Under the pieces are notes generated by a model. That model had not been told where the DNA came from, ran no database searches, and saw nothing but the letters and a program-made list of their open reading frames with translations. 64,000 bases of DNA from Xanthobacteraceae bacterium (GTDB lineage Bacteria > Pseudomonadota > Alphaproteobacteria > Rhizobiales > Xanthobacteraceae). Every line of letters begins with the position of its first letter. Position 1 is the stretch's first letter. Below, in pieces: positions 44,422 to 52,206 of this stretch. The stretch lies in NCBI GenBank assembly GCA_004297465.1, contig SCUB01000011.1, positions 1-64,000 of the forward strand, written 5' to 3'. The position numbers and the translations under genes were made by a program.

Positions 44422-44751
44422 GCTGCATGCAGCGTCGGTGCTGCGTGGGATTTGGTCTTAGCCATCCGACATAACACGTCCGGCGGCGCGGATGCGTGAT
44501 CGCTCTAATGCGCCACGTCAGGTCCGTCTCTGACCGCACGCGCAGTGAGTCGCGCGCCGACATTCAATTCGCGCCCGCGAAGTTTGCGTTGCAACAACGA
44601 CTCGCGCGCTAATCACTGACTTCGATCAATCAAAACAAACAGACTTGTGACTTCAGCGCAGCAGTTGCGGTTGAACTCGTGCGGTTTCTGTGAGGATGCG
44701 GCGCGCGACGTTGTCTTTGCGCGGCAAAAATTGAAAACTCAAAAAAGCCGA

Positions 44752-44779
44752 TTGACAGATCGGAATACCATTTTAAGAT
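44752..44779 (+). promoter_or_regulatory. sigma-70 type promoter of the NO reductase operon
   Basis: TTGACA (44752-44757) and TAAGAT (44774-44779) are separated by 16 bp. It is the best promoter match in the 500-bp gap. The -10 is overlapped by the NsrR-like dyad. Confidence 0.65.
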
Positions 44780-44797
44780 GTATTTCAAATATATGTT
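44775..44797. promoter_or_regulatory. NsrR-like operator
   Basis: The left arm AAGATGTATTT, one central base, and the right arm AAATATATGTT match the 11-1-11 NsrR consensus (AAGATGYATTT N AAATRCATCTT) at 21 of 23 positions by my count. It overlaps the -10 box, as expected for repression relieved by NO. NsrR itself is not encoded in this window. Confidence 0.7.
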
Positions 44798-44921
44798 TAA
44801 ACTCTTTGACGGGCGCCACGTTTTGCGAGGTGGCAAACCGCGTGTGAGACGCGTCGGAAAATCCGACGCGTCCGGAAAACCGAGTTGGTCTTCGCGCGGC
44901 AAGACCGCGAATTTCTAGGGC

Positions 44922-45470
44922 ATGAACATTAAGTTCAACAGGGGAAGAGGGATGCAACAACACACGATACTTCTTGTCACCATCATCATCATGGCGTGCG
45001 TCGCCTTGCCGTTTCTCTTTGCCGCGTCCGCAGCAAAGGATAAGGGACCGCAGGTCGGCTGGCTCGGTTACGGTGCGCAACGATCCCTGGTCGCTGCGAT
45101 GCTGGTCGTGGGCGTCGCCGTCACGGGAATATCCCTCGCGGTGTGGCCGCATAGCGTTTCCGCGGGACCGGCGCGCCAGGTGGTCAATGTCACCGGCCAT
45201 CAATGGTACTGGGAGATCGAGGACGTTCGGTTGGTGACCGGAAGTCCGGTCGTATTCAATGTTCATACCGAGGACGTCAATCATGGCCTGGGCGTTTATG
45301 ACGCCGATTTCCGGTTGATTGTCCAGATCCAGGCGATGCCCGGATATCTCAACCAGGTTCAATACACGTTCGAGAAGCCGGGCAAGTACAGGATTCTTTG
45401 CATGGAATTTTGCGGCGTCGCCCATCACGACATGACATCTGAATTCACCGTATCGGCGGCCAAGAGCTGA
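44922..45470 (+). CDS. haem-copper reductase subunit II with CuA centre
   Basis: This is a 182-residue membrane-anchored subunit with two N-terminal hydrophobic segments (about 12-35 and 54-76) and a cupredoxin domain. The complete CuA ligand set is present: H121, C160, E162, C164, H168/H169 and M171 (CMEFCGVAHHDM). CuA takes electrons from cytochrome c. The start at 44922 gives a short basic leader; an ATG at 44952 is an alternative. The gene order here (subunit II, subunit I, SCO, membrane protein) resembles the norSY-senC-orf1 cluster known from ammonia oxidisers, so it is read as part of an sNOR-type NO reductase. Confidence 0.85.
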   Translation: MNIKFNRGRGMQQHTILLVTIIIMACVALPFLFAASAAKDKGPQVGWLGYGAQRSLVAAMLVVGVAVTGISLAVWPHSVSAGPARQVVNVTGHQWYWEIEDVRLVTGSPVVFNVHTEDVNHGLGVYDADFRLIVQIQAMPGYLNQVQYTFEKPGKYRILCMEFCGVAHHDMTSEFTVSAAKS

Positions 45471-45482
45471 GGGAGCATAGTG

Positions 45483-46937
45483 ATGGCAAATGTTGCGACG
45501 ACCAATAACCAGTCGAAAGAAGCAGATGCGTTATCCAGCGTGGCGCTCCTGCTGGCCGGCGCGGTATTCCTCCTGATGATGATTGCCGGCCTGCTCATGC
45601 GCAGCGCGCAGGGCAAGTTGATCGATCTCGATCCGACCCTGTTCTATCAGCTCATGACCGCGCACGGGGCCGGAATGGTCGGCGCTGCCGCGCTGTCCGG
45701 CGCCGCCATCATGTGGCTCTTTCTTGGCCGGCATGTCTCGCTTAACAAATTGGCGTTCAAGGCTTTCCTGGCCTTGTTCCTGCTCGGCGTCGTGTTGATC
45801 CTCTACTCGATCTTCGTCGGCGGTTTCGGAGGCGGATGGACGTTCCTCTATCCTCTCCCGGCTCATTCCGGCGGCGTCTGGGAGACCGCGGCGGCGGCGA
45901 CATTCCTCGTCGGGTTGCTGCTGGTCGGCGCCGGATTCCTGGTCCTTTACTTCGAAATGGGACGTGCGATCCTCGTACGGTATGGAAACCTTTCCCAGGC
46001 GTTGGCCTGGCCGCTGGTTTTCCGCGGCAAGATGGAAACGGTACCTCCTCCCACGATCGTGGCCTCCACTGTCATCGTGATCTTCAATTCAGTCGGTACG
46101 GTCGTTGGGGCCGCGACGCTTGCCATCAGCCTCATCAATCTTTTCGTTCCGACGTTCGAGATCGACGCCCTGCTGGCGAAGAACATGATCTATTTCTTCG
46201 GCCATGTTTTCATCAACGCATCGATCTATATGGCGGTGATCGGCGTTTATGAGATCCTTCCGGAATACACTGGCCGGCCATGGAAAGTATCCCGCCCGTT
46301 CGCGATCGGCTGGAGCGCGGTTCTGCTTTTTGTCCTGGCGGTCTATCCCCATCATCTTCTGCAGGACATGGTCATGCCGCCCTGGATGCTGGTCATGGGG
46401 CAGGTCGTGTCGTACCTGAGCGGGCTTCCCATTCTGGCCGTCACCGCGTTTGCCATGCTTGGCTATGTTAGCGGCTCCGGCATGAAATGGGATCTTGCAT
46501 CCGCGCTTCTCTTCCTGGGCGTGTTCGGCTGGTCGGTCGGCGTCGTCCCCGCCATCATCGACGGGATCATTTCGATCAACAAGGTGATGCACAATACCCT
46601 GTGGGTGCCCGGCCATTTTCATACGTACTTGCTGGTCGGTGAGGTCGCGATGTCATTCGGCGTCATGGCCTGGATTGTGCGCTCGAAGCAGGATGTTGCG
46701 TTGTTCAGCGGCCTGCAGCGCGCAGTATTCTGGACCTACGTCGTGGGGGCCCTGGGATTCGCGATGGTCTTCCTGACTTCCGGCGCCGCGAGCGTGCCGC
46801 GTCGTTGGGCCGTGCATGCTCCCGAATGGATCATGCAGGACCGCATCGCGACACTGCTCGGCATCGTCACGCTCCTGAGCGCGGTGTATTTCGTGACGCG
46901 CTTCGGCTCGCGGCTGGCCAGCGGAGAGCGGAAATGA
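45483..46937 (+). CDS. haem-copper subunit I, probable sNOR-type nitric oxide reductase
   Basis: This is a 484-residue protein with about twelve membrane helices. Metal ligands are conserved: H61 and H380 for the low-spin haem, H241, H290 and H291 for CuB, and H378 for the active-site haem (GHFHTY). In oxygen reductases of the B type the residue four after the first CuB histidine is the cross-linked tyrosine (GHPIVY). Here the sequence is GHVFIN, with Asn245; NO reductases carry Glu or other residues at this place, and I recall Asn for sNOR-type enzymes. The reaction would be 2 NO to N2O. The ATG at 45483 follows GAGGGAG. A microaerobic oxidase remains possible. Confidence 0.8.
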   Translation: MANVATTNNQSKEADALSSVALLLAGAVFLLMMIAGLLMRSAQGKLIDLDPTLFYQLMTAHGAGMVGAAALSGAAIMWLFLGRHVSLNKLAFKAFLALFLLGVVLILYSIFVGGFGGGWTFLYPLPAHSGGVWETAAAATFLVGLLLVGAGFLVLYFEMGRAILVRYGNLSQALAWPLVFRGKMETVPPPTIVASTVIVIFNSVGTVVGAATLAISLINLFVPTFEIDALLAKNMIYFFGHVFINASIYMAVIGVYEILPEYTGRPWKVSRPFAIGWSAVLLFVLAVYPHHLLQDMVMPPWMLVMGQVVSYLSGLPILAVTAFAMLGYVSGSGMKWDLASALLFLGVFGWSVGVVPAIIDGIISINKVMHNTLWVPGHFHTYLLVGEVAMSFGVMAWIVRSKQDVALFSGLQRAVFWTYVVGALGFAMVFLTSGAASVPRRWAVHAPEWIMQDRIATLLGIVTLLSAVYFVTRFGSRLASGERK

Positions 46938-47560
46938 ACTTGAAGGGCAAAGCGTTGCTTGCAGCCTGCGCTGTCAGCATCGCTGGCCTCTCGGCGTTAT
47001 GGCTCGCAACCGACGGCGGCCGCGCACTGACATCAGAAAGTGCGCGGCGGCTGCGGGCCCTGGCTGCAACCGGGGCCGTGCCGCCATCGGTCCTGGAGGA
47101 TTCCCGCGGCCGGGAAATCTTGCTGCGTTCCCGGGCTGATGTCGTGACGCTTGTGGAGTTCATCTACACAACCTGCCCCACGGTATGCCAGTCGGCGGGC
47201 GATGCGTTCTTCAAGGTGCGGTCCCGGGTTCTGCAGACACCGAAGCTCGCCCAGTCGGTACGAATGCTGAGTATCAGTTTTGACGTTGAGAAAGACGGGC
47301 CGGATCGACTCGACGACTACGCGCGCGGCCACGAAGCCGACGGGCAGATGTGGAAGGTCGTCCGCGCAAGGCGGGACGGACTTCCAGGCCTGCTCGATGC
47401 TTTCGGTGTCGTCGTCATACCCAACCCGGCATACGGATACACGCATAATGCGGCAATTCATGTCGTGCGGCAGGACGGCCATCTCGCCGGCATCTACGAT
47501 CTTGAGGACATCGATGGGGTGATGGCAAACGTCCGCAATCTGGTGGGCCCGGCGACATGA
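46934..47560 (+). CDS. SCO/SenC copper chaperone
   Basis: This 208-residue thioredoxin-fold protein is anchored by an N-terminal segment (ALLAACAVSIAGLSALWLA). It has the copper-binding TCPTVCQSA motif (CxxxC) near residue 79 and a conserved histidine in TDTHNAAIHVVR-like sequence near 175 (written here as YTHNAAIHVV). SCO proteins load the CuA site of haem-copper enzymes. The start overlaps the subunit I stop (ATGA), so it is made in step with its client. The senC position third in the cluster fits norSY-senC-orf1. Confidence 0.9.
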   Translation: MNLKGKALLAACAVSIAGLSALWLATDGGRALTSESARRLRALAATGAVPPSVLEDSRGREILLRSRADVVTLVEFIYTTCPTVCQSAGDAFFKVRSRVLQTPKLAQSVRMLSISFDVEKDGPDRLDDYARGHEADGQMWKVVRARRDGLPGLLDAFGVVVIPNPAYGYTHNAAIHVVRQDGHLAGIYDLEDIDGVMANVRNLVGPAT

Positions 47561-48177
47561 TATCACGCATCATGACATTGCATCGTCCGTGGATGACGGC
47601 CCTTCTCATTGTCATGCTTTGCTTCGTCTTCCGCGGGATGCTGGAGAGGCATCCGGTAACCCACATTGTCGTCCAGCTGTCCGCATTGGTGGTGGCCGGG
47701 TGGTTGGCAGGTCAGTCGCTCGGGGGTGCGTTGCCGGCACTTCGCCTGACGGACTGGAATGCCGGAGGTTCGGTAGGAATCCTCGTGGCATTGTTCGCGG
47801 GTGCGTTCTGGATGCTTCCCCGAAACATCGATTGGGCGCTCGGCCAGACTTCCGGTGAATTCGCGAAATTCGTTTCCATTCCCCTGTTGATGGGTGTTTC
47901 TCTTGCCCTGAGCTGGAGTCGCGCGCCGGCTCTGGCGAAATGCCTCATCAAGGCCAATGCGGTTTCGATGCTTCTAAGCTTGTCGTGGGTTTACACGACG
48001 GCGCCGGAGCGTCTTTGCAACAACTATCTCCTGGGACAGCAACAAGAGCTGGGCTCGGTCCTGCTTTGGCTTGCAATTGTGATCAGCGTGATCTGGAGCG
48101 TTCCACTTTTCGTGTCGCAGCCGCTCGCAAAACATCGCCCCGCAAACATACAGACGGCACGAGGAGTCAGTACATGA
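47557..48177 (+). CDS. polytopic membrane protein of NO reductase cluster (orf1-like)
   Basis: The 206-residue protein has about six hydrophobic helices. It shows a short cysteine/histidine pattern (HRPWMTALLIVM, ERHPVTHIVVQLSALVVAGW, TTAPERLCNNYLLGQQQELG) but no named domain that I recognise. It overlaps the SCO gene at ATGA and the channel gene at ATGA. Its position after the SCO gene corresponds to the orf1 of norSY-senC-orf1 clusters, and a role in assembly or copper delivery, as for CtaG-like membrane proteins, is a reasonable guess. The function is not established here. Confidence 0.65.
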   Translation: MISRIMTLHRPWMTALLIVMLCFVFRGMLERHPVTHIVVQLSALVVAGWLAGQSLGGALPALRLTDWNAGGSVGILVALFAGAFWMLPRNIDWALGQTSGEFAKFVSIPLLMGVSLALSWSRAPALAKCLIKANAVSMLLSLSWVYTTAPERLCNNYLLGQQQELGSVLLWLAIVISVIWSVPLFVSQPLAKHRPANIQTARGVST

Positions 48178-48968
48178 AAACAGTATCGGAAACGGTGGCC
48201 TACTTTGCAGCTCAGGCTCGAAGCAAGGCGGACACCAACGCCCGCAATCCGGTGGCGTTCTTCATCTCGTCAATGATGGCGGGCGCCTATGTAGGGGTTG
48301 GAATCCTGCTGATCCTCAGCGTGGGGCAGGCCATCGATCCATCGCTCCGAAGCCTGGTCATGGGCGCGAGCTTCGGTATTGCGCTGACGCTGGTTATTTT
48401 CGCCGGAGCCGAACTGTTCACTGGCTATGCGATGTATATGACGCTGGGAAGCCTGACCGGTCAGACAACTCTTGCGGAGCTTGTCCGCGGCTGGTTGAGC
48501 ACGTGGATTGGAAACTTCGCCGGCGCCGCCGTTCTTGCCGTCCTGTTCATTGCAGGTGGCGGCGGGCATGTGCTCGAGCATGGCGCGAGCCTGGTCTACG
48601 ACATCGCGGCCTATAAGACGGCGTCGTCCCCGATCGCACTCGTAAGCCGCGGGATGCTTTGTAACTGGCTGGTCTGCCTGTCGATCTGGACGTCCGCGAG
48701 AACGGACAGCGATAGCGCCAAGTGCATTCTGATCTTCTGGTGTCTGTTTGCGTTCATTGCCTGCGGCTTCGAGCACAGCGTCGCCAACATGACCATCTTC
48801 CTCGTTGTGCTTCTTTCAGGGGCGCCGGAGAGCATCTCGCCCGCAGCGGCGGCATACAATCTCTTTTGGGTCACGATCGGGAATATCCTGAGCGGCGTGA
48901 TATTCGTCGGTGCGGGCTACTGGGCCATCGGCAAGCCGCTCGTGCGCAAAGAGCCGGTTTCGGCTTGA
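48174..48968 (+). CDS. formate/nitrite transporter family channel
   Basis: This is a 264-residue membrane protein of the FNT family: six helices, with AGAYVGVGILLILSVGQA near residue 33, FAGAELFTGYAMYMTLG near 78, NFAGAAVLAVLFIAGGGG near 111, and CGFEHSVANM near 200 with the central histidine. FNT channels pass formate, nitrite or hydrosulfide. Coupling (ATGA overlap, SD GAGGAG) to the NO reductase genes argues for nitrite (NirC-like) rather than formate. It would remove or import nitrite as NO is formed and consumed. It is the last gene before a terminator. Confidence 0.87.
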   Translation: MKTVSETVAYFAAQARSKADTNARNPVAFFISSMMAGAYVGVGILLILSVGQAIDPSLRSLVMGASFGIALTLVIFAGAELFTGYAMYMTLGSLTGQTTLAELVRGWLSTWIGNFAGAAVLAVLFIAGGGGHVLEHGASLVYDIAAYKTASSPIALVSRGMLCNWLVCLSIWTSARTDSDSAKCILIFWCLFAFIACGFEHSVANMTIFLVVLLSGAPESISPAAAAYNLFWVTIGNILSGVIFVGAGYWAIGKPLVRKEPVSA

Positions 48969-48975
48969 CCCGGTG

Positions 48976-49019
48976 GCGACCGCCCGCAAAAGCACTTTGC
49001 AGGCGGTCGCTATCGTTTT
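48976..49019 (+). terminator. terminator of the NO reductase-FNT operon
   Basis: A 15-bp stem with one mismatch (48976-48990 and 48996-49010), a 5-base loop and then TATCGTTTTC follow 8 bp after the channel gene stop. It ends the five-gene operon. Confidence 0.8.
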
Positions 49020-49110
49020 CGGCCTCCAAGGGATGCAATGATGTTCGCGGTCATGGAACTTGAAGGGCCCTGGCACCGGCCTTGATCTCCGCGAGGCCGA
49101 AAAGCGTTTG

Positions 49111-49206
49111 CCGCATCATAATCATGTCTCCGGGGTTGCCGCATTCAACACGGTCGACGTTGGGCTTGGGCAGGCGATACTGCAATTCATCGAGCATGGC
49201 CGCTAG
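49111..49206 (+). pseudogene. 3' remnant of an esterase gene
   Basis: This 32-codon piece reads HHNHVSGVAAFNTVDVGLGQ and AILQFIEHGR then stop, matching the C terminus of the esterase at 50085-51056 with six changes. Nothing of the rest of the gene remains upstream. It is part of a ~195-bp duplicated block. Confidence 0.9.
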
Positions 49207-49308
49207 CCGCGGCAGGGGGAGTTCTTGATATGAATTCTCTATCAAACACGGCTTAATATCGAATTGGACATACCAAAGCATATTCTCCACTCTCGAACGA
49301 AACCTGAA
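49114..49308 (+). repeat. duplicated segment, copy 1
   Basis: About 195 bp, ~90% identical to 50964-51173. It consists of an esterase 3' end followed by an identical promoter-like tail with TTGATA-N9-TATCAA. It lies before the flavin-binding gene, as copy 2 lies before the membrane-protein gene. Confidence 0.9.
49225..49245. promoter_or_regulatory. TTGATA-N9-TATCAA dyad, copy 1
   Basis: A perfect 6-bp inverted repeat with a 9-base centre (TGAATTCTC) lies 135 bp before the flavin-binding protein gene. The identical dyad with a changed centre lies in copy 2 of the repeat. Confidence 0.5.
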
Positions 49309-49380
49309 TCCATGCCGTTGACCCCCGCCCGGTTGGCGGCGTGACGGTCGAACCGTAACGGATTTTCCGGAGATGCATGA

Positions 49381-50058
49381 ATGAGCGCGCACGAACCTCT
49401 CGTCACCACGCAACGGTCGAAGCTGCGCCGGCGCCCCGACCGCGGCAGTACCGACCGCCGTGTGATCGACGCCATCCTCGACGAGGCATTGGTCTGCCAT
49501 GTCGGTTTCCTCGACGAAGGCGAGCCGGTGGTAATTCCATCCAGCCCCTGGCGGATCGGCGGGTGGCTTTATCTCCACGGCGCCGTGAATTCGCGCCTCA
49601 TCCGCCACGTCGCCTCCGGAGCGCCGGTCTGCATCTCGGTGGCCTTGGTTGACGGGTTGGTGCTCGCCCGCTCGGCGATGCGGCATTCGACCAACTACCG
49701 CTCGACCGTGTTGTTCGGCCGAGGTGAGTTGGTCGAGGCCGCCGCGGACAAGACGGCTGCCCTCATGCGGCTTATCGACAAGATGTCACCGGGACGCTCG
49801 GGTGCGGTCCGGCCACCGGACGCCAAGGAATTGGCGGCGACCGGCGTGGTGCGAGTGGCGATCGTCGAAGGCTCCGCCAAGGTCCGCGCCGCGCCGCCGA
49901 CGGAAGTTGAGAAGGATAAGCCCTGGACGGTTTGGACGGGGACGGTGCCCGTCGCGCTGTTGGCCGGTTCGCCCCTTGCCGCCATGGAGGAAACAGATGG
50001 AGCGCCGCCTGGCGTGCCTTCATGGCTGGCGAAGGATTGGCCGTTACAAACGACATAG
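49381..50058 (+). CDS. pyridoxamine 5'-phosphate oxidase family flavin-binding protein
   Basis: This is a 225-residue split-barrel protein. RVIDAILDEALVCHVGFLDE near residue 28, PSSPWRIGGWLYLHGAVNSR near 57 and HSTNYRSTVLFGRGELVE near 102 match FMN- or F420-binding split-barrel proteins of the NimA/PNPOx type. Some of these reduce nitro compounds or bind haem, so the substrate is open. It lies behind a TTGATA dyad found in two copies around this gene and the esterase. It has no signal peptide and should be cytoplasmic. The esterase gene starts 26 bp later. Confidence 0.85.
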   Translation: MSAHEPLVTTQRSKLRRRPDRGSTDRRVIDAILDEALVCHVGFLDEGEPVVIPSSPWRIGGWLYLHGAVNSRLIRHVASGAPVCISVALVDGLVLARSAMRHSTNYRSTVLFGRGELVEAAADKTAALMRLIDKMSPGRSGAVRPPDAKELAATGVVRVAIVEGSAKVRAAPPTEVEKDKPWTVWTGTVPVALLAGSPLAAMEETDGAPPGVPSWLAKDWPLQTT

Positions 50059-50084
50059 GGATGCGCATGTCTGGAAGAACACCG

Positions 50085-51056
50085 ATGAATTATCGCGTCG
50101 CCGCGATGGCTTGCTCGGTGGCGGTATCGTTTCTTGCCGCCGCTCCCGTCGATGCGCAGGTCTCGGCCTTGCCGCCCGAAACTCAACAGGTCATCGATGC
50201 CGTAGGGCCGGCATGGGCGACAAATCTGCCTGCCAACATCAACAGGATAATCGATTCCTTCAGGCCTCTGCTCGGCGCCGCGCAAAAGGATGGCGTGCAG
50301 ATCACCAAAGGCATCGGCTATGGCTCAAACCCCAAGCAGATCCTGGACGTTTACCAGCCCGTGGGCAGGACCGGAGTGCCTGTTGTCATCTACATTCACG
50401 GCGGTGCCTATGTGCGGGGGGATAAAGATGCGTTCGGCGTAATGTACGGCAACATACCGACATGGTTCGCTCGCCAGGGGCTGCTCGGGATTAACGCAAC
50501 ATATCGGCTGGCTCCGGCTGCTCCTTGGCCGGCGGGAGCCGAAGATGTCGGCGGGATGGTACGCTGGGCGAAGGAGAACGCCCTCAAGTATGGTGGTGAT
50601 CCCAACAGGGTTTATCTCATCGGACATTCCGCCGGCGCAACGCACGCGGCGACATATATCTTCGACAAGACACGCCAGCCGACAGATGGTCCCGGAGTAG
50701 CCGGCGCAGTCCTGATGAGCGGTCGCTACTGGCTTGAATTCGACCCCAAGGATCCAAACGGGGCCAACATGCAGGCCTATTTCGGCAAGGATCCGGCAGA
50801 GTACCCGAACAGATCACCTATTACTCACATCGCCACGTCGAAAGTGCCTGTATTCATCGTCATCAGTGAATACGAAAACCCTGGGCTCGATGTAAGCGGG
50901 GCCAAACTACTGTCGGCTTTGTGCGCGCGGGATGGAAAATGCCCTCGATTTATGAGGCTGTCACATCATAATCATGTCTCCGAGGTTGCCGCATTCAATA
51001 CGGCCGACGTTGAGCTTGGGCAGGCGATACTGGAATTCATCGAGCGTGGCCGCTAG
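50085..51056 (+). CDS. secreted alpha/beta hydrolase (esterase/lipase family)
   Basis: This is a 323-residue hydrolase with a signal peptide (MNYRVAAMACSVAVSFLAAA, cleavage near VDAQ). It has the oxyanion motif IYIHGGAYVRG near residue 103, the nucleophile in IGHSAGATHAA near 183, and a late catalytic histidine in SHHNHVSEVAAF near 292. These are features of BD-FAE/hormone-sensitive-lipase-like carboxylesterases acting in the periplasm. The ATG at 50085 follows GGAAGA by 7 bases and puts the signal peptide first; upstream ATGs at 50061 and 50067 are alternatives. A 3' remnant of a second copy lies at 49111-49206. Confidence 0.87.
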   Translation: MNYRVAAMACSVAVSFLAAAPVDAQVSALPPETQQVIDAVGPAWATNLPANINRIIDSFRPLLGAAQKDGVQITKGIGYGSNPKQILDVYQPVGRTGVPVVIYIHGGAYVRGDKDAFGVMYGNIPTWFARQGLLGINATYRLAPAAPWPAGAEDVGGMVRWAKENALKYGGDPNRVYLIGHSAGATHAATYIFDKTRQPTDGPGVAGAVLMSGRYWLEFDPKDPNGANMQAYFGKDPAEYPNRSPITHIATSKVPVFIVISEYENPGLDVSGAKLLSALCARDGKCPRFMRLSHHNHVSEVAAFNTADVELGQAILEFIERGR

Positions 51057-51173
51057 CCGCGGCGCGGGGAGTTCTTGACATGAATTCTCTTGATATGAAT
51101 TTCCTATCAAACACGGCTTAATATCGAATTGGACAGACCAAAGCATATTCCCCACTCTCGAACGAAACCTGAA
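50964..51173 (+). repeat. duplicated segment, copy 2
   Basis: About 210 bp, matching 49114-49308 except for ~20 substitutions and a 15-bp insertion that repeats CTTGAYATGAATTCT in tandem. It includes the last 30 codons of the esterase and the upstream region of the membrane protein gene. Confidence 0.9.
51090..51110. promoter_or_regulatory. TTGATA-N9-TATCAA dyad, copy 2
   Basis: The same 6-bp arms as at 49225-49245 with centre TGAATTTCC, 79 bp before the membrane protein gene. Arms are conserved while the centre changed, which favours a protein-binding site. Confidence 0.5.
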
Positions 51174-51189
51174 GCGAGGGAGTGGAAAC

Positions 51190-52206
51190 ATGACGGACGC
51201 GAGAATCCAGCTGTGGTTGGCGCCGGGTGTGGCTTTAGCTTATCCGTTTGCACTATCGGGCTTCCATGCCGCGGTCACTCCCGCACCGAGCGGAGCTTGG
51301 GCGTGGCTGGCCGCGGCGGCTAGCTTGACGATTGCTTTCGCTGCGCCGGCACTGGCCCTGCTGATGGCGATGCGACTTGCCGAATCCGGTGAGGCCACCA
51401 TTGCCCGGAGGCTGGCAACGTGGGTTGCTCTGCTCGCTGTGGCGTCGCCGCCGATGTTCACCATGCTCGGCGTGGTCCTCTACATGTTTCACGACCCGGT
51501 TCCCGATACGTGGGTCTGGGTCGGATTGTGGGCGATCCTTCTCGCCCTGGTCTTGCTGGCCGACGATACGGTGCCCGCCCCGTCCGCAGCCCAGCCGATC
51601 TCCGCCAAGCTCCGGGTTTCCCACGGAATCGCCGCGCTTGCGGTGGTTCTCGTCTTTCTTGGTTTCCATATCGCCAATCATCTGTTCGGCCTGCTTGGTC
51701 CCGAGAGCCACGCCGCGGTGATGAAACTGGGGCGCGTGGTGTATCGTGCCGCCGTTGTCGAGCCGGTGCTGGTGCTGCTGTTCCTGGCCCTGGTCGCGGG
51801 TGGGCTCCGTCTTGTGTGGCTGCGCCTCGCTTCTCCGGCTGACCGCTTTCGCACCCTTCAGATGGCGTCGGGGATCTATCTCGTGTTCTTCGTGCTCGGC
51901 CACATGAATTCCGTCTTCATTTTCGCGCGCAGCTACCTTGGCATCGACACCGGCTGGGGCTTCGCGACGGGCGCCCCAGCGGGCCTTATCCATGATGCCT
52001 GGAACATCCGGTTGATCCCACACTACGCACTGGGCGTGTTTTTCGTCCTGACCCACCTGGCTTCCGGGGGTAGGGTGGTGATGATGGCGCACGGCGGAAA
52101 AGCGATGCTGGCTGACCGCTTGCTTTTCGCGAGCGCCTGGCTCGCCGGGGCCGTGGCCCTCGCAATCATCCTTGGAATGTGCGGCATGCGCTTGGGGACA
52201 GTTTAG
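51190..52206 (+). CDS. unknown multi-pass membrane protein, possibly a cytochrome b-like subunit
   Basis: This is a 338-residue protein with about eight hydrophobic helices. Several membrane histidines are seen: FLGFHIANHLFGLLG near residue 158, FVLGHMNSVFIFARS near 236 and IPHYALGVFFVLTHLASGG near 276. Paired histidines one helix turn apart, with GxxH-type spacing, recall dihaem cytochromes b of succinate dehydrogenase type, but I could not match a family. It is transcribed toward nosZ after a TTGATA dyad. Its place between the NO and N2O reductase regions suggests a respiratory role, with low certainty. Confidence 0.55.
   Translation: MTDARIQLWLAPGVALAYPFALSGFHAAVTPAPSGAWAWLAAAASLTIAFAAPALALLMAMRLAESGEATIARRLATWVALLAVASPPMFTMLGVVLYMFHDPVPDTWVWVGLWAILLALVLLADDTVPAPSAAQPISAKLRVSHGIAALAVVLVFLGFHIANHLFGLLGPESHAAVMKLGRVVYRAAVVEPVLVLLFLALVAGGLRLVWLRLASPADRFRTLQMASGIYLVFFVLGHMNSVFIFARSYLGIDTGWGFATGAPAGLIHDAWNIRLIPHYALGVFFVLTHLASGGRVVMMAHGGKAMLADRLLFASAWLAGAVALAIILGMCGMRLGTV

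Larger units (their letters stand above)
44422..44921. other. 500-bp leader/intergenic region upstream of the NO reductase operon
   Basis: No gene is supported. It contains the promoter and NsrR-like site listed separately, and about 125 bp of transcribed leader between the -10 and the first start codon. Codon-like order is absent. Confidence 0.5.

Noticed and set aside
49932-50084. N-terminal extension of the esterase upstream of its signal peptide
   Set aside because: It overlaps the preceding gene in another frame and lacks similarity. ATG 50085 has a good ribosome site and starts the signal peptide.
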